Shown here piece after piece: positions 22,816 through 36,244 of a DNA stretch of 64,000 nucleotides. The translations under genes and the position numbers were made by a program. The notes below the pieces were generated by a model. It did no database searches and was not told the DNA's origin. It saw nothing but the letters and a program-made list of their open reading frames with translations. The DNA lies in assembly GCA_051294375.1 (NCBI GenBank), contig CM119263.1, positions 16,408,532-16,472,531 on the forward strand, given 5' to 3'. The first letter of the stretch is position 1. Every line of letters starts with the position of its first letter. Origin of the DNA: Paraspadella gotoi. Its lineage: Eukaryota > Chaetognatha.

Positions 22816-22990
22816 GAAGAGACAGTATTTATTGTTATGTGTTAGTGACAGAACCGTTCAATATAGGAAGTCCCTGAGCTTCGGATCACCGGGCTCGAAC
22901 CCCGGAACTTTGGTTTGGGAGGCGAATGACTTGCCCTCGGCACCAATGGCCGTTGATGAACGGTCATTGGTGGATTTTAGTTCACCATAT
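22816..22990 (-). mobile_element. tRNA-derived SINE, internally shortened
   Basis: Same family as 10493-10745. On the minus strand the B box GGTTCGAGCCC matches the consensus perfectly, preceded by an A-box-like GGTGCCGAGGGC. It lacks a central segment of roughly 60-70 bp that is present in the intron-4 copy and in the copy-B counterpart at 34628-34850. Confidence 0.75.
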
Positions 22991-23136
22991 TACTTTAATA
23001 TTTCTTTTTTAGATCTCTTTCTGTTTTTTTATTTCATTGCGTCGCTATCGTTGTAGTATTTTCCTATTACCCATCTGCCAACGAATCTAGCTTGCTTTTG
23101 TTGTATATTCCCCCTGATTGGCCGTTCCTGTTTACG

Positions 23137-23139
<3 letters not shown>

Positions 23140-23177
<38 letters not shown>
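23140..23177. repeat. (CT)n microsatellite
   Basis: About 19 CT units. Confidence 0.95.
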
Positions 23178-23183
<6 letters not shown>

Positions 23184-23340
23184 CGAAGATAAGGGAAACC
23201 ACGGCAAAATGTTTTGACAGATGAGGGAATTAAAGTTCCTAAATCCTCTAAAACTCAGAGGATTATTCTTCGAAAACGAGAACGAGCGGAAAATGTGGCG
23301 GGAGAGAAGTGGGGGGGGAAAAATGTCATTAGCGATCGCG

Positions 23341-23344
23341 AGAG

Positions 23345-23392
<48 letters not shown>
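23341..23392. repeat. (GA)n microsatellite
   Basis: About 25 GA units, 165 bp after the (CT)n at 23140 and so again in facing orientation. Confidence 0.95.
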
Positions 23393-23394
<2 letters not shown>

Positions 23395-24368
23395 GAACGT
23401 GCGTGACAGAGACAGAGGCTGAGAACGCTTGTGAGTGAGACGCTAGAATGGAAGCAACTGAACCAAAAATGGAAATTTAGTCTGAAGGTTTTCAGTTTTG
23501 AATTATTCCCGCGTCATTTTTCTTCGCTGCTGAAAATTTAAAAGAGGAAAAACCGAACAATTCCGCTTTTATTTGGGAAAATTCTTAAAAGTTTTTCTCT
23601 GGAATCATCAATTATCCCTTTTACCTTCTTCGAATGTCTTTCCAAATATTCATCACGTAATAAATACAAAGAATCGGGCCATAAGTGAAAGTCAGGCCAC
23701 CTTTTTTCAAGCTCTCAGCAGAGTTTGTTAGTAACTCCCAAGAGTAATTTAATGAGGGCAGCGAAAATATTAATAAAGGTTGTGAGTTCACGCTATACAC
23801 AATTACACAATACACATGTTTAAGCTTTTTTCCCCCTCTTGATGACTGTAAAATATCCCAGTTATCTAAAGAAAATTGAAAAAACATTATTAACGTCTCG
23901 TGACAAAGTTACTAACAATTATGAATTATTTAACTATATTTTTTTAAAAAATTAATAGTTATTTTTATGGATAACTCAACAAGTATAAGTTAAGAGTGGT
24001 CTCAAATTAAAGCTCTTTTCGCGTAGATAATGTTTGATATATAACAATATAATTTTATGTGAAATTTTTGAAAATTAAATTCTTGGTTCAGAGGTAAGTT
24101 CATAAAAACATTAAAAAAACTTTAACTACTTTTTCAAGAAAATCCTGCCTTTACCGGAATTTGCTAACCTATCACAGTGAGTGCCTCATAGGTGTACTTT
24201 AAAATTTTGCAGGTTTCCAAGATGGCACTTTTTTTGTTTCTTTTATATCATCTCTGCCCTACCGTGTTTGAATATTGAAATCTATCTCACGGATGTGTGA
24301 CCCTTGAGAGAAGCAAGAAATCCTATCTTTAATCTTGATATGGATATAGAGTGAAGAAAATAAAGGAG

Positions 24369-24417
24369 AAAGAGAGAGAGAGAGAGGGAGAGGGAGAGAG
24401 AGAGAGAGAGAGAGAAT
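24369..24417. repeat. (GA)n microsatellite
   Basis: About 24 GA units with GGGAGAGG interruptions. Confidence 0.9.
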
Positions 24418-27193
24418 GAATCGCCTCTCGTTTTTTTTTTTCACTCATTACTGATTCTGGTCCAAGTGAAGGACATTGACGTTGGGTCACCCGGATGCGA
24501 ATCTCCTGAGTCGATGGCAGAAACCTCCGCAGAATTTTCGATGCCGACTCTGCCAATGCTGTCGGTGCCAATTTCGATGCCGAATCAGGCGTCGGTGTCG
24601 ATGAGGTCTGATGAGGACAACTGTCAAGTTGTAATACAATTATGCCAATGTAGATGAGATTTTTTTTCGCTAAAAAATGAAGATAAGATTGTAAGGACGA
24701 TTTAAGGTATTTTATTTGCGTTTTTTATTTTCGATATTACCTATCTTTATCTTAATTTTCTTTTCAAAATTTTTTCTTCAATTTCAATTTTTATGACGAG
24801 ATTTTTTATTTTATTCACGAGCCTCTCTTTCGTCCCATTGCTTTAATGTAATCACTGAAATTTTTGAAAAGAGATTCTGGCGAATGTGTCTCTTTAAACC
24901 AGATGGGGTTCTAAGTATTGGATTTTTTTTTTCGTCGTTTGAATGATAATGCGGTGTGACTACTTTTTCGATCACAGCTGATACTGCTTTGAAAAGAAAA
25001 ACAATTTTGGTTAACATTTACGTTGAAGAAATACTTTCTGTTGTTTAGACCAGAAAATATCACAAAATGGTCACATATTGTCGGGCACCATCCAACCAAG
25101 AATCAAGGAGCAATTGGAAAGCAACTGGTAAATCGCTGATGAAGCCAAAAAACCAAGAGCCAAGAGCAATGAGCTTTGAGCAACGCCTTCCGAAGAGCCG
25201 TGAGTTTAAAGATTCCGGGAATACCCCCTTCCGGGTTTGACGCCCCTTTCTCCCTTTTCGCTTTCCCCGTTAATAATTGAGTCGAGGACATAAAAGTAAA
25301 TGGGAGAGAACCGAGAATTACGACCTCCGTTTTCTTTATTCTTTATCAAATTTGAACGAGATTTTCGTAGAAACTCGAGGAACTTCCATCCAAAATTTGC
25401 CGACAAAACTTTACTTTGGACGGTGGAATTATTAAAATTTTCCTTTCAGATTTTTCAAAAATCGTAAAAAGAATTTTTGGTTTATTTTTAACATTAAGAG
25501 AGAAAGAAACAAAGAGAGTGGGGCCCGACGACCAGCGAACTTTTGTTTTCCTTTCTTTTTTGATAGTAGATTTTTTATTTTTCGAATTCAGAAAATTTCC
25601 GTTTCGCGAGGCACCAATAAATTAATGATTCATCGATTAGTAATGAGAGTGTCACTGTTTTTTCTTTAATTTGCTTTATTTTGCTTATTGAGCTTATTCA
25701 AAGCAAGAAATGAAAAAAAAAAAACGGGAAAGAATTAACAAAAAAATAACTGAAAAAAAACAAGGGGCTTTGCGTTCGTGAAAATATCAAGCTCGAGGAC
25801 AAGCCGACGTGAAAAAGACCTTTGACCCTTGGATCGAATAGCGACTCAGGATTTGACGTCAACCACGACGACGCGGTCACGTCATCCAAGGATTTGTAGG
25901 CTTGACGTAAAATGGAAGGCATGGACGGCGATAGCAAAACCACGACAGCGTTCGGGTTCCCAACTTTGTCGTAAAAATAAAAGTTAGGATTTTGGAATGA
26001 TTGAAAAAATTTGTGTTGAAAAAAAAAATTGAAAAGAATTTAAATAATGATTAAAATTGAGGTCGACTTTTTGATAAGCACATTTTTGAAATTGTTTTCG
26101 TCCCTATTTATTTCTCCCCTTAACAGCTGAAACAAGGGAGATTTGGATGAATATTGCGACTGTTGAGTAATTTTAATTAAGATAGGAAACCTCGCAAATC
26201 AGGACTTTAAGCACAAATATAATCTGTCATATATCAATATTTTCAACGTTTTTATTTTTTTTAACTATTTATTTTGACAAAATAGGATCAAGGGAGAAGA
26301 GGGGCGAAGGGGCAACTTTAGCAAAGACGAAGTCCGAAGGGATTCCGGAAAAAAATTGGAGATAAATGGGCAACTAATGGAGGAATCGGCATGGGAGGCG
26401 AAAACTGAGCGGCCTGTTTATAGTTTATAAGTTAAACAGGGAAAAAAACTCTCTCAAGTACGAAACAAAACGATAATGACTCTTTTGGGAATGTCTAGAG
26501 GAAGACAGAGACGTATTCGCCGAGCAAAGCGAATCAATCAAGGGTCGTTAGATTCTCATTTCTTGAGCGGAGCTATTTGTCATACGGTTTTTGTTATGCA
26601 TACTTTATGAAATTTATAATATTGAAAAATATTTCAGGTAAAATAAACGCTTTTTTATCTTGCAGGTGGCTTAAAAAATTTTATTTCTTTTCTACCTGAA
26701 TTCACGCGAAAAAAAAAATGAGCGAGCTGTGTGATTCATCGAAATCCGAGAGGGAAATTGAAAATTGCATATAAAAAAAATATAACCTTAAAGAAAAAGG
26801 AAACGAAAAAAGGAATAAAATTCTCATTTCCGGGGATTTATCTCGATTGAAAAATATCTAACTCGGGGCAAAAAGGAATTTCTCTGACGAGCTGACATTC
26901 ATGGTGACGGCTGCGGCAGCATTTGCGGCAGCGTTTTCAATTGCCACAGTGGTTGCGGGAGCGACCGTAATTGAGGGCCGAAGTCTACGGTTGTCGCTAG
27001 TGGTTTCTTAGGGTATGTTAAGATATTTTTGGACGAAGGATATTCCTAGGAACAACATTTAAGGGTGGTTGTCCATTTTCCACCCGGTTCACCTCGTTTT
27101 CTCTTTCAGTTTCCAGTTTTAAATTCTAGATTTTTATGCTAAAACTCGTGAGAACGAGAGGAGAGAGAGAGAGATCTTTCCATCTTTCCCCCA

Positions 27194-28035
27194 TGATTTG
27201 ACATGCTGAGCGACATGGGATCTCAAGCGGAATGTGGTTGATCACATTTTTGACCCGGGTTCAGTCTCGAGTTGATCATCACGCTCATCGTCTAACGTCG
27301 TCATGTGACAAGTTGTTTCTTTTCTCCTCGTTTTCACTCGTCGTTATGTTATTATAATAGTAATAAAAATAATTATATATAGTTATACTGTCTTTGTTTT
27401 GCAATATAGCTAAATCTGAGGTGTTCGATATCGTTATGGTTATCGTTATTCGTTTATCATTAATCGGTTATCATTATCGTATCTTATTGTATTGGATGAC
27501 TGTCCCAAATCAAATGTATATAACTGTTCTTATTTTAGTAAATCGTCATAAAATTCTCTCGTTTTTTACTCTCAGGATCAACAAGAAAATTAACAATAAT
27601 TGTGGCCCCCTTTTTCAGCGAAAAGCAAAACGGACGAAGGTTAGAACACTTATTTTCTAAATTAATTTATGAATACATAATAACAACCAAGCTTTCGCTT
27701 CCCTTCCATCAAAAGGAAGAAAAAGCTGAAGGGTCACGCCCTACCCACACCAGAGGTGGAGATCCCCATCAACTCCACCAAAAAATGGACCCCTGGCAAA
27801 GATGAGAATCTAACGGTCCAGCCAACCGCTTTTGAAGGAGAAAGAAACACGGTGGACCCTCAGAGGACGCGACGACCGGGCAGCCAGCATATGGGCGGGG
27901 GCGTCCCGGAAACAGACCGTGGAATGGGCTCGACACTGCCCAGCGGGTTGCTGGACAATTGATGTGATCAGTGAAAGAGAAGCGGGCAGAAGCGGAACCT
28001 TTACCAGCAATCGGACGGGGAGCTGAACCGGTGAG
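27194..28035 (+). pseudogene. Broken copy of channel exons 18-20
   Basis: It corresponds to 15816-16636. The pore segment 'gacatgctgagcgacatggg' is present, but missing or extra bases (for example loss of bases in the 'aagcggaatgtggttgatca' region) break the frame in all three exons. No upstream exons of the channel gene precede it. It is most likely an assembly duplicate and not a gene. Confidence 0.85.
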
Positions 28036-28929
28036 TAAGGCTGACAAGTACACACGCTTTTCGGCTGGCGTCGACCCAATCGAAAGACATATATCTTTCG
28101 GCTTCGCTGAAAGAGAGTGCGGATTTTAGTTGATCGCTTGTCTTTCTCCTTTATGAAATTTAAAATATAGATATTTATTTATGCTCGTTAATTAAATTAC
28201 AAGAAAAAGACCAAAAGTAGCTTTTTCTTCTCGAGTTTTTTGAAAAATTATAGAGAAGAGCTATAAGAAATGTTATTTAATTATAAAGACAGGAAGAAAA
28301 TTATAGAAAATTGACATCGAGCTTGTGATTTTCAGTTCATTCATTGCCTATTATTTCCTGGCCTTTGTTGGTCCGCGAAAGCGAGAAAGAAGCCGCAAAC
28401 CGGGAACAAAGAATTACGACCGGCGCAGTCGTAGAAAATTGAGAGAATGGCGAGAGTAAAAGAAACCGACGACGACTGAAGCCAGTGTTGACCCCCTCGT
28501 GTGCTGGGCGCCTTACTCTCGCAATGCCTCACTTTCTTAGCTGGCTTACCTCCTAAGCCATTTAAAACTAGAACCTACTTGCGGGCTGCCCAAAATTATA
28601 GTATTTAGGTTCCTTCTTATTAAAGTTTAATATTTCATTCTCTTTTACTTTCTCGTTTCAACGACTTCGCTTTGCCCCTTACCTCTCCCCTCACCTCCCC
28701 TCTCATTCAACCCTACCTCTCGATGACCGCGTCCTCCATTCATTCTCGGCCCGCGGGAATCGCCTCCGTCCGCACTGCGTCGCCTGCTTCAAGTCTCCTC
28801 GATTGAATGGATCCGGTGAAAGCCGGATATTCCGTCGACTCGATTTCGCTTGCCCAATGAAATGGACGAAACGCGAAAGGAAATGAATGGAAGTGAATGA
28901 CCGGATCAGAGAGAGAGAGAGAGAGAGAG

Positions 28930-28972
<43 letters not shown>

Positions 28973-29306
28973 AGAGAGAACGATGAGAGAGAGGAGACGC
29001 ATGGAGAGAGAGAGAGAGAGAGAGAGCAGAGAGAGAGCCAACGGATGCGAAAGAAAAAAAGAGGGAGGAAGCGAAGAGAGAATGCCCCGAGCCCGTGTAT
29101 AAAAAAACGAATGCGGGAAGAAAAAATTAATCATTAATTTTCGCGACAAGAGAGAAAGAAGATTCGAAGATTCTACTATCATAGATTCTTACGATTCAAC
29201 AAACGAAGAAACTGAAACTCGAAAAAAATTCAAAAAACAAAAGAAAGGAATAAATTATAATTAAGAAAACCTCCGGAAACAACGATTAATTCAAACCGTT
29301 AAAAAA

Positions 29307-30842
29307 ATGCCCGAAGAAATTGATTCCGGAATAGAAGATCTACGCCACCGTCGATGCATCTCCGTCATGCGGCGGCCACGGATGACGCCCAACTACGACG
29401 TGACGACTAATTTCGTCTCTACCGACAAGCTTCTTTGTGCCGACGATGACCCAAAAAGTCTTGGCCCGACAACTTCGTGGGATCGACACAATCCCCCTCT
29501 TCCTCGCGGAACCCCCTTGTCGTCCGCCCGGACGCGACAACGTCTTTCCCGAGGCTTACGCGTTTTCGCCGGAGCCTTTCGACCGCGGTTCGCCACGAGC
29601 GTCAGGCCCGCAGAATCTCGCGGAAGAAAATCGCGATTGAAACATGGAAATCGGCGCGAAAACGACCGAAAGCTCCATTCGGCTTTCTCTCGAATCACCG
29701 CCAAACGGTCTTAATATCTATTGATATGTTTGTCGATTCAAAAGAGCACCGACGAAGCGTTGGACACCAAGGAACCGACCAGCCTCGATCAGCGCTCGGC
29801 CTGTGATAAACGCTTCTTCTTCTTCCGCTTTCGCTTCTTCCATCACGTTTTCGCTGTCGACATATTCCACTTCCCCACCCGCTTCGTCCTTCATACTGTC
29901 CCGATCTGCGAAACTACCTTTCCAGGCTAAAGTCAGACTTCGACTGCGCACGATCGCTTCACACAAGTTGCTCCCGTCGTCAGTACGAGGAGATATGCAG
30001 CGCGTCGGCGAGGCGTCGAGCGAACTGTGAAGATGCATCTTGTCGGAGTATCAGCGCCATCCGCGTCTCCGACGACGACCGACGGGCTTCGGCTTTTGTT
30101 TTCTTCTGCCGGCGATGCGAATTCTCTTCGAAGCCGCATTCAACTCCACGCCCTCCGCTGGTTTGCACAGGGCTTCAAAACTCCGTCAAGCCTCGGGCAT
30201 CTCGTGGGACGAGGATTTCTGGAGGCCCATTGCTTGGCCTCGAGATGGCGTCCACGAGGCTCTACGAGGCGGTCGACAGGACGGGAAGGAAGAAGAGGAG
30301 GATGGGAATGCCGAAAAGAGAACGAGGATGTAAGATCGAAAAGATCAAATCACCTGCCGCCTCTACTCCAAGGCCGAGACCCAAGTAAGTATGCTCTCAT
30401 CCTCTAAAACCAACGAGAACATGCCCAATCACTTGAGGCCACGCCATTCTTAGCCAATGCCGAGATTCGCGGCTCCCGTCTTTCTACCTTCCACCATTCG
30501 GGCACCTTCAGAGATTCACGCGCCCGTCTCTTTCGAAAAGCGCCTCACCCAAAACTGATTCTGTGACCCGTCCTGTCTTCAAGACCTGAGTACCACTCCT
30601 CTTCCCCGGTTCAGACTACTACGTTCTGCTTCAGCTGCGTCCTTCAAGGAAGGATCTTTTCTACGACCTTCAATGGAAAGACTTGATGGGCGGTTTTGCG
30701 ACGGAAGGATGTCCGACGTCGGTTTCGAGGAAGTCCGACCGGAAAGAGACGACGATCGAGTGGGAAATGCCGGTGTTGGAATACGAAAGAAAGAAAAAGC
30801 GATGTCGCAGATGTGGCGTCTTTTGAGGGAAACTCGGTTTAA
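29307..30842 (+). pseudogene. Frameshifted copy of the zinc-finger gene
   Basis: It begins MPEEIDSGIEDLRH, where the frame is lost by an inserted base within 15 codons, and continues through many indels to the same 3' end. TATA-like and AATAAA sites are retained around it. The parent is 17776-19233. The shifts are single-base and evenly spread, as expected for sequencing error. Confidence 0.88.
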
Positions 30843-33471
30843 GAGTTCAGTTATCACGGATAAGGTGCGTAGTTTACTTGGCTTTTTAATTAGTTTATCA
30901 TGTGAATTGCTTTAGTTTCTATTTTATTGTTGCCAGAAAATGTAAATAAACAACCTTAAAAATCAAATGGCGTAATTTTTTATTGATTTAACAATTATAA
31001 GGTACGGTATAAAGATAGGAATGACCTTTCTACCTTTAATATGTATTTCGTCGCAAAAATCAAAGCATTATTTTCCAGCGTTTTAAAGTTTTACAGCATC
31101 AGAATCGGGTAGAGTACTTAAACTTATTATCGTTATAATTTAGCAATTAATAATTTTTTCAAGGGAAAAAAAAAAAGCATATGCACTTCATACATACAGC
31201 GCAGTATTAGAAAATAGGAAAAAAATATGGCCAACTCAGATATGTCTTTGTTAACTTATACAATATTAAAAACTTGGATACTGAATTCTGATCTCGAGCC
31301 TTCTGCAAAATAAGTCGCAATGCAGAGGTAAACTGGGAGGAAACATTTCTCGGACTCAATTAAGCATGAGGAACCGGGGAGCAGCGACGAATGGAAGATG
31401 GTCTTTTTTCAATTAAGGAAGGGTGGGTGCACAAGCAGCAGCGGAAGTCGCGAAAGAGGCCCTTGGATGAAGCGGCGCCTCAGAGCCACGTCGCAGCGGG
31501 CGCCGCGATGGGCGGAGCGTAAGAACAAACGAGAGACGGCCTTCCAACGAAACCTCTAATTACTTCTCAGAATCCAGGGAAACCAGGTGTGGCCGGAAAA
31601 AAGGCGGAAAAAAAAGCAGATCGAGGCGGAAAAAGAAGCGGAAAAAGCATGACGCGCGCCTCAAAAGAAAAAAGAGCCAAAATGTGAAATTACGACGAGG
31701 GCGCAAATTGAGGCAAAATTCCTTGCGAAAAAGAGGAAACGTAGCCAGAGGCCAGAGGTGTATCTCCGTTTACCAGAAACAAATTTGATCTTAAGTGTAC
31801 ATTAGATTTTCCTAATCATGAGTTCAAGCGGAAATTCCAGCGTGATGCAACGCCTGGCACGTGGGCGGGACCTGCGAGCGGACAGATACAAGCAATCGCG
31901 GGTTTGAACAAGGCAGGTGGTGCCGAAATTGATTCATAATTTACCAGCGAAAGGAGGACGTTGGATTCCTCAGGAGAAGAAAGGTCGCGGGTCAAATTGG
32001 GAAAGGAGATAGGCGCGGTGGAACCGGAATTAGGGCGCCTTGCCGTTCCTTTTCGCCGTATTTTGGGACTATTTGAAGATTTCTCTCTCACGTCCGGAAA
32101 GGGACAGTCAAATCTATAAAAAAAAAAACTACTGGTCGGGTTATATTTTCCCCTACACTAATTTCGCCTACAATTACATTTGATTGCGAATTACAATCTC
32201 GGTTCCACTTTTTATAGGACATGTGGACAGTTATAGTTCCACTTCCTGTAAGTAAAAGTGTTCCAAGTTCCAACCACATCCTGCTGCAAACAAAATCTGG
32301 CTAATACGATTTCAGACTCACTTCTCGATTGAGACGATTTTTACGCGGTGAGGGAAGGAAGCATCTTTCGAAGTCACTTCTGGTTGGCTGACTGGAAATC
32401 AGCGCCACTCTCGCGATTAATATACAAATTAACAATCCTCAGCGCCACTCTTTGGTTGGCCGACGATCTTAACGCCACCTTTTTTCATTGAACGTCTCCA
32501 CGCGTTCTGCGGAGGAAGCGCCCCGCGTCCGTAACCTTGACCTCGACGTCCTTCGCTTATCTTTTTCTTTTTTCTATTTTTTTTTCAAAGCCAAAAGGCG
32601 GGAGGAGGAGAGAAAGAGAAGAGAGAGAGAGAGGAGAGAGAGAAGAGAGAGAGAGAGAGAATGAGTGAGAGAGAGAGAGTAGAGAAGATGAAGAGATAGA
32701 GCCGCATGCGCCAAGTAAAAATATTGACCGTCGTTGCTTTCGCAAGAGGGTTCAAAAAACGCAAAGAAAGGTCAAGCGTCAAAGGTCACGAGGTTTGGGA
32801 GCTTCAGCGGTCGCCATCGAGGTTCCCTTTGTGGCAAAAGATTTTAGTAATTACGCTTGTCTTTCATCGGAGCGAAATTGTTTTTATTTTTTTCAAATTT
32901 ATTTTAATTTTATCATTTTCAATTTGAAAGTACAGTGCACAATTAAAATGTTATGAAATTACGACAAAGACGAGAGAGAAGAGAGAGAGAAGAGAGAGAG
33001 AGAGACAGACTGACTGATCAGTAAAACTGTCCTCAATTGACACTCAGTAAAACCGAAAAAGGTTTGCCTTTCAATCCCACATGGTATCATTTTGTCCGCT
33101 AACCGCTTCATACCCTTTTTCGCAGTCTGAAACTTCCAATTTTTTAAAAAAGTACTTAAATAATATTAAATAGATATATATATATATATTATATAATACT
33201 TTTTCTACGTACGTCTTTCTAAGTTACGCAAGACTACGCCGTCTCTGTTTATTGATTTTCATTTATATTACTGGTTTTCATTCGTCCACGGATCTCCTCT
33301 CATTCCTCCCCTTTCTATTTCCGGGCCTTCATGCATTCTTTCCCTTTCTCTTTTTCTCAGCGTCCTTTTCCACTCCATTTCCCGAAAGAAGGCAGGAACG
33401 AAACCGCTGCTCAATTCATACGGCGTTCTGCGCGCACCTTGGCGCTCTCTTCTCTCTCTCTCTCTTCTCTC

Positions 33472-33510
<39 letters not shown>

Positions 33511-33608
33511 TTTTCCTTTAATGAAAAAAAAGCGTTGGAGCGAAGGAGCGCTAGGCCGAGGCCGTGACGTCTCTGGACTCGAGAAAGAGATGCAGAGAGA
33601 AACTAGAG

Positions 33609-33659
<51 letters not shown>

Positions 33660-34627
33660 GAGAGAGAGAGAGAGATATGAGATGAGAGAGGATTAGAGAG
33701 AGATGAGATCGAGAGTTATCTTAACGTGGAAAGAAAACGATGATGACCTCGAAAGAAATTGTGAAATCAGAATTGAGAACGTTCTTGAAAAAAACGAAAT
33801 TTTGTATAATCTAAAGACAAAAAAAAATGGTAAGAGCGAAACTAATTCTTTCGCGTCATTTCGAAAGTGTCGCGATTTTCAACTCGAAGAGAATATTCAT
33901 TGCACTGCCAAGTGACGCTTTTCAATTGTAGAGTGATCGAAAATGCAGCGCCCACGCAAAAGCAAAAAAGTGAAAAGAAATAACTATATAAAAGCGGGAA
34001 AAAAAAACAAAAAACGACGGCTGTTTCTGCGAATAAAGTTTATGTCAACGAAGGGTCAGAAAATGACCTCTTGTGTACAACAACCCTTGAGCGTAGAGAG
34101 GAAAAAAATGAGAAAGAAATGTAAAAAAAAAAAAAAAAAAAATCATTTGAAAATCAGCAGAGCGATGATGAGCGATATGGTGCAGATCGTGGGGCACTTT
34201 TCCCAGACTGAGTTCCCACTTCCCACAAATAAGGGAAGAGAAATGCCCAGCGACTCGGGGATTGGGGTCGCTTCTCCGATACCTTAGCGTTCCTGGGATT
34301 GAGGTACTTGCGGGGATTCAAGCTGGGCCGACGGGCCGTTCCTCTCTTCTGAAAAGTATTTTAAGGTGGATGCTTGTTGGAGTACTTGTCTATATTTTAT
34401 TTTTTTGCCTTTTTTTATATAGTTTGCCCTAAACAAAGCCCTTAAAAGAACCACGGGAAAAATGGGAGGCCGCAACGTTCAAACAGAAATTTGATTAAAT
34501 ATTCTGGGCTTCATGTCGGATTTCGGATTCGGCGATTTCATTTGCCGCGAGATCGCCCGAGCATCCGATTCGAATTTGATTTTGATACTCCTGCGATGAC
34601 CAAGGAAAAGTAATTTTATTCTAACTA

Positions 34628-34850
34628 CAGAAGAGACAGTATTTATTAATTATTATTATGTGTTAGTAACAGCAACCGGTCAAATATATGCAACGCCAAC
34701 CGGATCGGGCTGCTAACACTGTGTACAGGCGTTTAAGCACCCCGTCCCTTTTAACTGGCTTGCGACCACGCGGGCTAAACCCGCGACCTTTGGGAGCTGC
34801 CCCCGAGCGGACCAATGCGCGGCTTTGGTGGATTTTATATCCACCAGACT
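34628..34850 (-). mobile_element. Copy-B counterpart of the SINE, longer form
   Basis: It includes the central segment (GTACAGGCG...ACCCCGTCCC-like) that also occurs in the intron-4 SINE but is missing at 22816-22990. Confidence 0.65.
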
Positions 34851-36207
34851 ACTTTTTAGATTCTTTTTCTGTTTTTTACTTTCAGTCCCGTCGTTTAGCT
34901 ATCTTGTAGACCTAGTACCATCTGCCAACTAATCTAGCTTGCTTTTGGTTAATATCCCCCCGTAGGCCGTACTGTTACGAGTCTCTCTCTCTCTTCTTCT
35001 CTCTCTTCTCTCTCTCTCTTCTCTCTCTCTCTCTCTCTCTGCATCTCGAAATAAGGAAACCACGCAGAAGAGGACCAGATGAGGGAAAAAGCCGAAACCT
35101 CTAAAACCAGAGGATATTCTTACGAACGAGAACGAGGGAAATATACACGGAAAATGTGGCGGGAGAGAAGTGGGGGGGAAAAATGTCATTAAGCGATCGC
35201 AGGAGAGACGAGAAAAGAATGAGCAGGAGAGAAGAGAGAGGCGGAACGTGAGTAGCGTGACAGAGACAGAGGCTGAGAACGCGTGAGTGAGACGCTAGTA
35301 ATGTGAAGCAAAAGAACCAAAAAATAACTAAGCGTTCAGAGAATATTCCCGCGTTCATTTTTTCTTCGCTGCCCTGAAAAATTAAAGAGGAAAAAAACCG
35401 AACAATTCCGCTTTTATTTGGGGACAAATCTTAAAAGTTTCTCTGGAATCATCAATATACCTTTAACTTCGAATGTCTTTCAAAATATTCATCACGAATA
35501 AATACAAAGAATCGGGCCATAACGTGAAAGTCAAGGCACCTTTTTTTTCAAGCTGCTCAGCAGAGTTGTTAGACCCAGACAAAAAGAGGCAGCGAAGAAT
35601 CATATAAAGGGTTGAGTTCACGCTATAACATCAATTACCACAATTACACATGTTAAGCTTTTTTCCCCTCTTGATGACTGTAAAAAGTATTCCCAGTTAT
35701 CTAAAGAAAATTGAAAAACATTAGTTAACGGCTCGTGACCAAAGTTGGACAGAGCGATGGATTATGAATTAGTGTAAGGCATTATTTTTTTTAAAATTTA
35801 ATAGTTATTCTTTATGGATTTAAACTCAACAAGTATAAAGGTTGAGCAGTGGTCTCAAATTAAAGCTCTAGGTCGGCGTAGATAATGGGCATAGATAACT
35901 AAAAATTTCTATGTGAAATTTGTAAAAAAAAAGCTTGGTCAGAGTAAGTTTCATAAAAAACATTAAAAAAAACTTTAACTACTTTTTAAAAAAATCCTGC
36001 TTTACCGGAATTGCAACATCACAGTGAGTGCCTTATAAGTTACGTAATGCAGTTTCCAAGATGGCCACTTTTTGTTTCTTTTTATGCATCTCTTGCCCTA
36101 CCGTTTTGATATATTGGAAATCTATCTCCATGTTGTGACCCTGCAGAGAAGCAAGAAATCTTATCTTTAATCTTGATGATTGGATAGTAACGTGAAGGAA
36201 AAATAAA

Positions 36208-36244
<37 letters not shown>

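Larger units (their letters stand above)
15790..27150. repeat. Copy A of an approximately 11.4-kb direct duplication (clean copy)
   Basis: From channel exon 18 onward every landmark recurs in order at 27165-39160: exons 18-20, the TATA box and zinc-finger gene, (GA)n tracts, a SINE and a shared end near 'tagatttttatgc'. This copy keeps intact reading frames. Confidence 0.9.
19341..27150. other. Intergenic region, repeats only
   Basis: A GC-rich patch with GCAGCAGCAGCGGCG lies at about 19800-19880. There is otherwise AT-rich DNA, many (GA)n/(CT)n tracts and one SINE. Longer open frames in it are Ser/Leu or Arg/Glu products of those tracts. No splice-consistent gene was found. Confidence 0.55.

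Noticed and set aside
22870-22960. tRNA gene on the minus strand
   Set aside because: The A- and B-box-like elements lie in a dispersed repeat without a full cloverleaf that I can fold, so it is called a SINE.
26901-27011. 36-codon hydrophobic Ala/Val-rich ORF (MVTAAAAFAAAF...)
   Set aside because: It looks like a signal or membrane peptide but is isolated, short and without promoter or splice evidence. It is not kept in the duplicate copy.
29307-30842. Second zinc-finger gene (paralogue)
   Set aside because: Single-base indels are spread evenly across coding and flanking DNA, which fits sequencing error in a duplicated contig piece better than a diverged gene.
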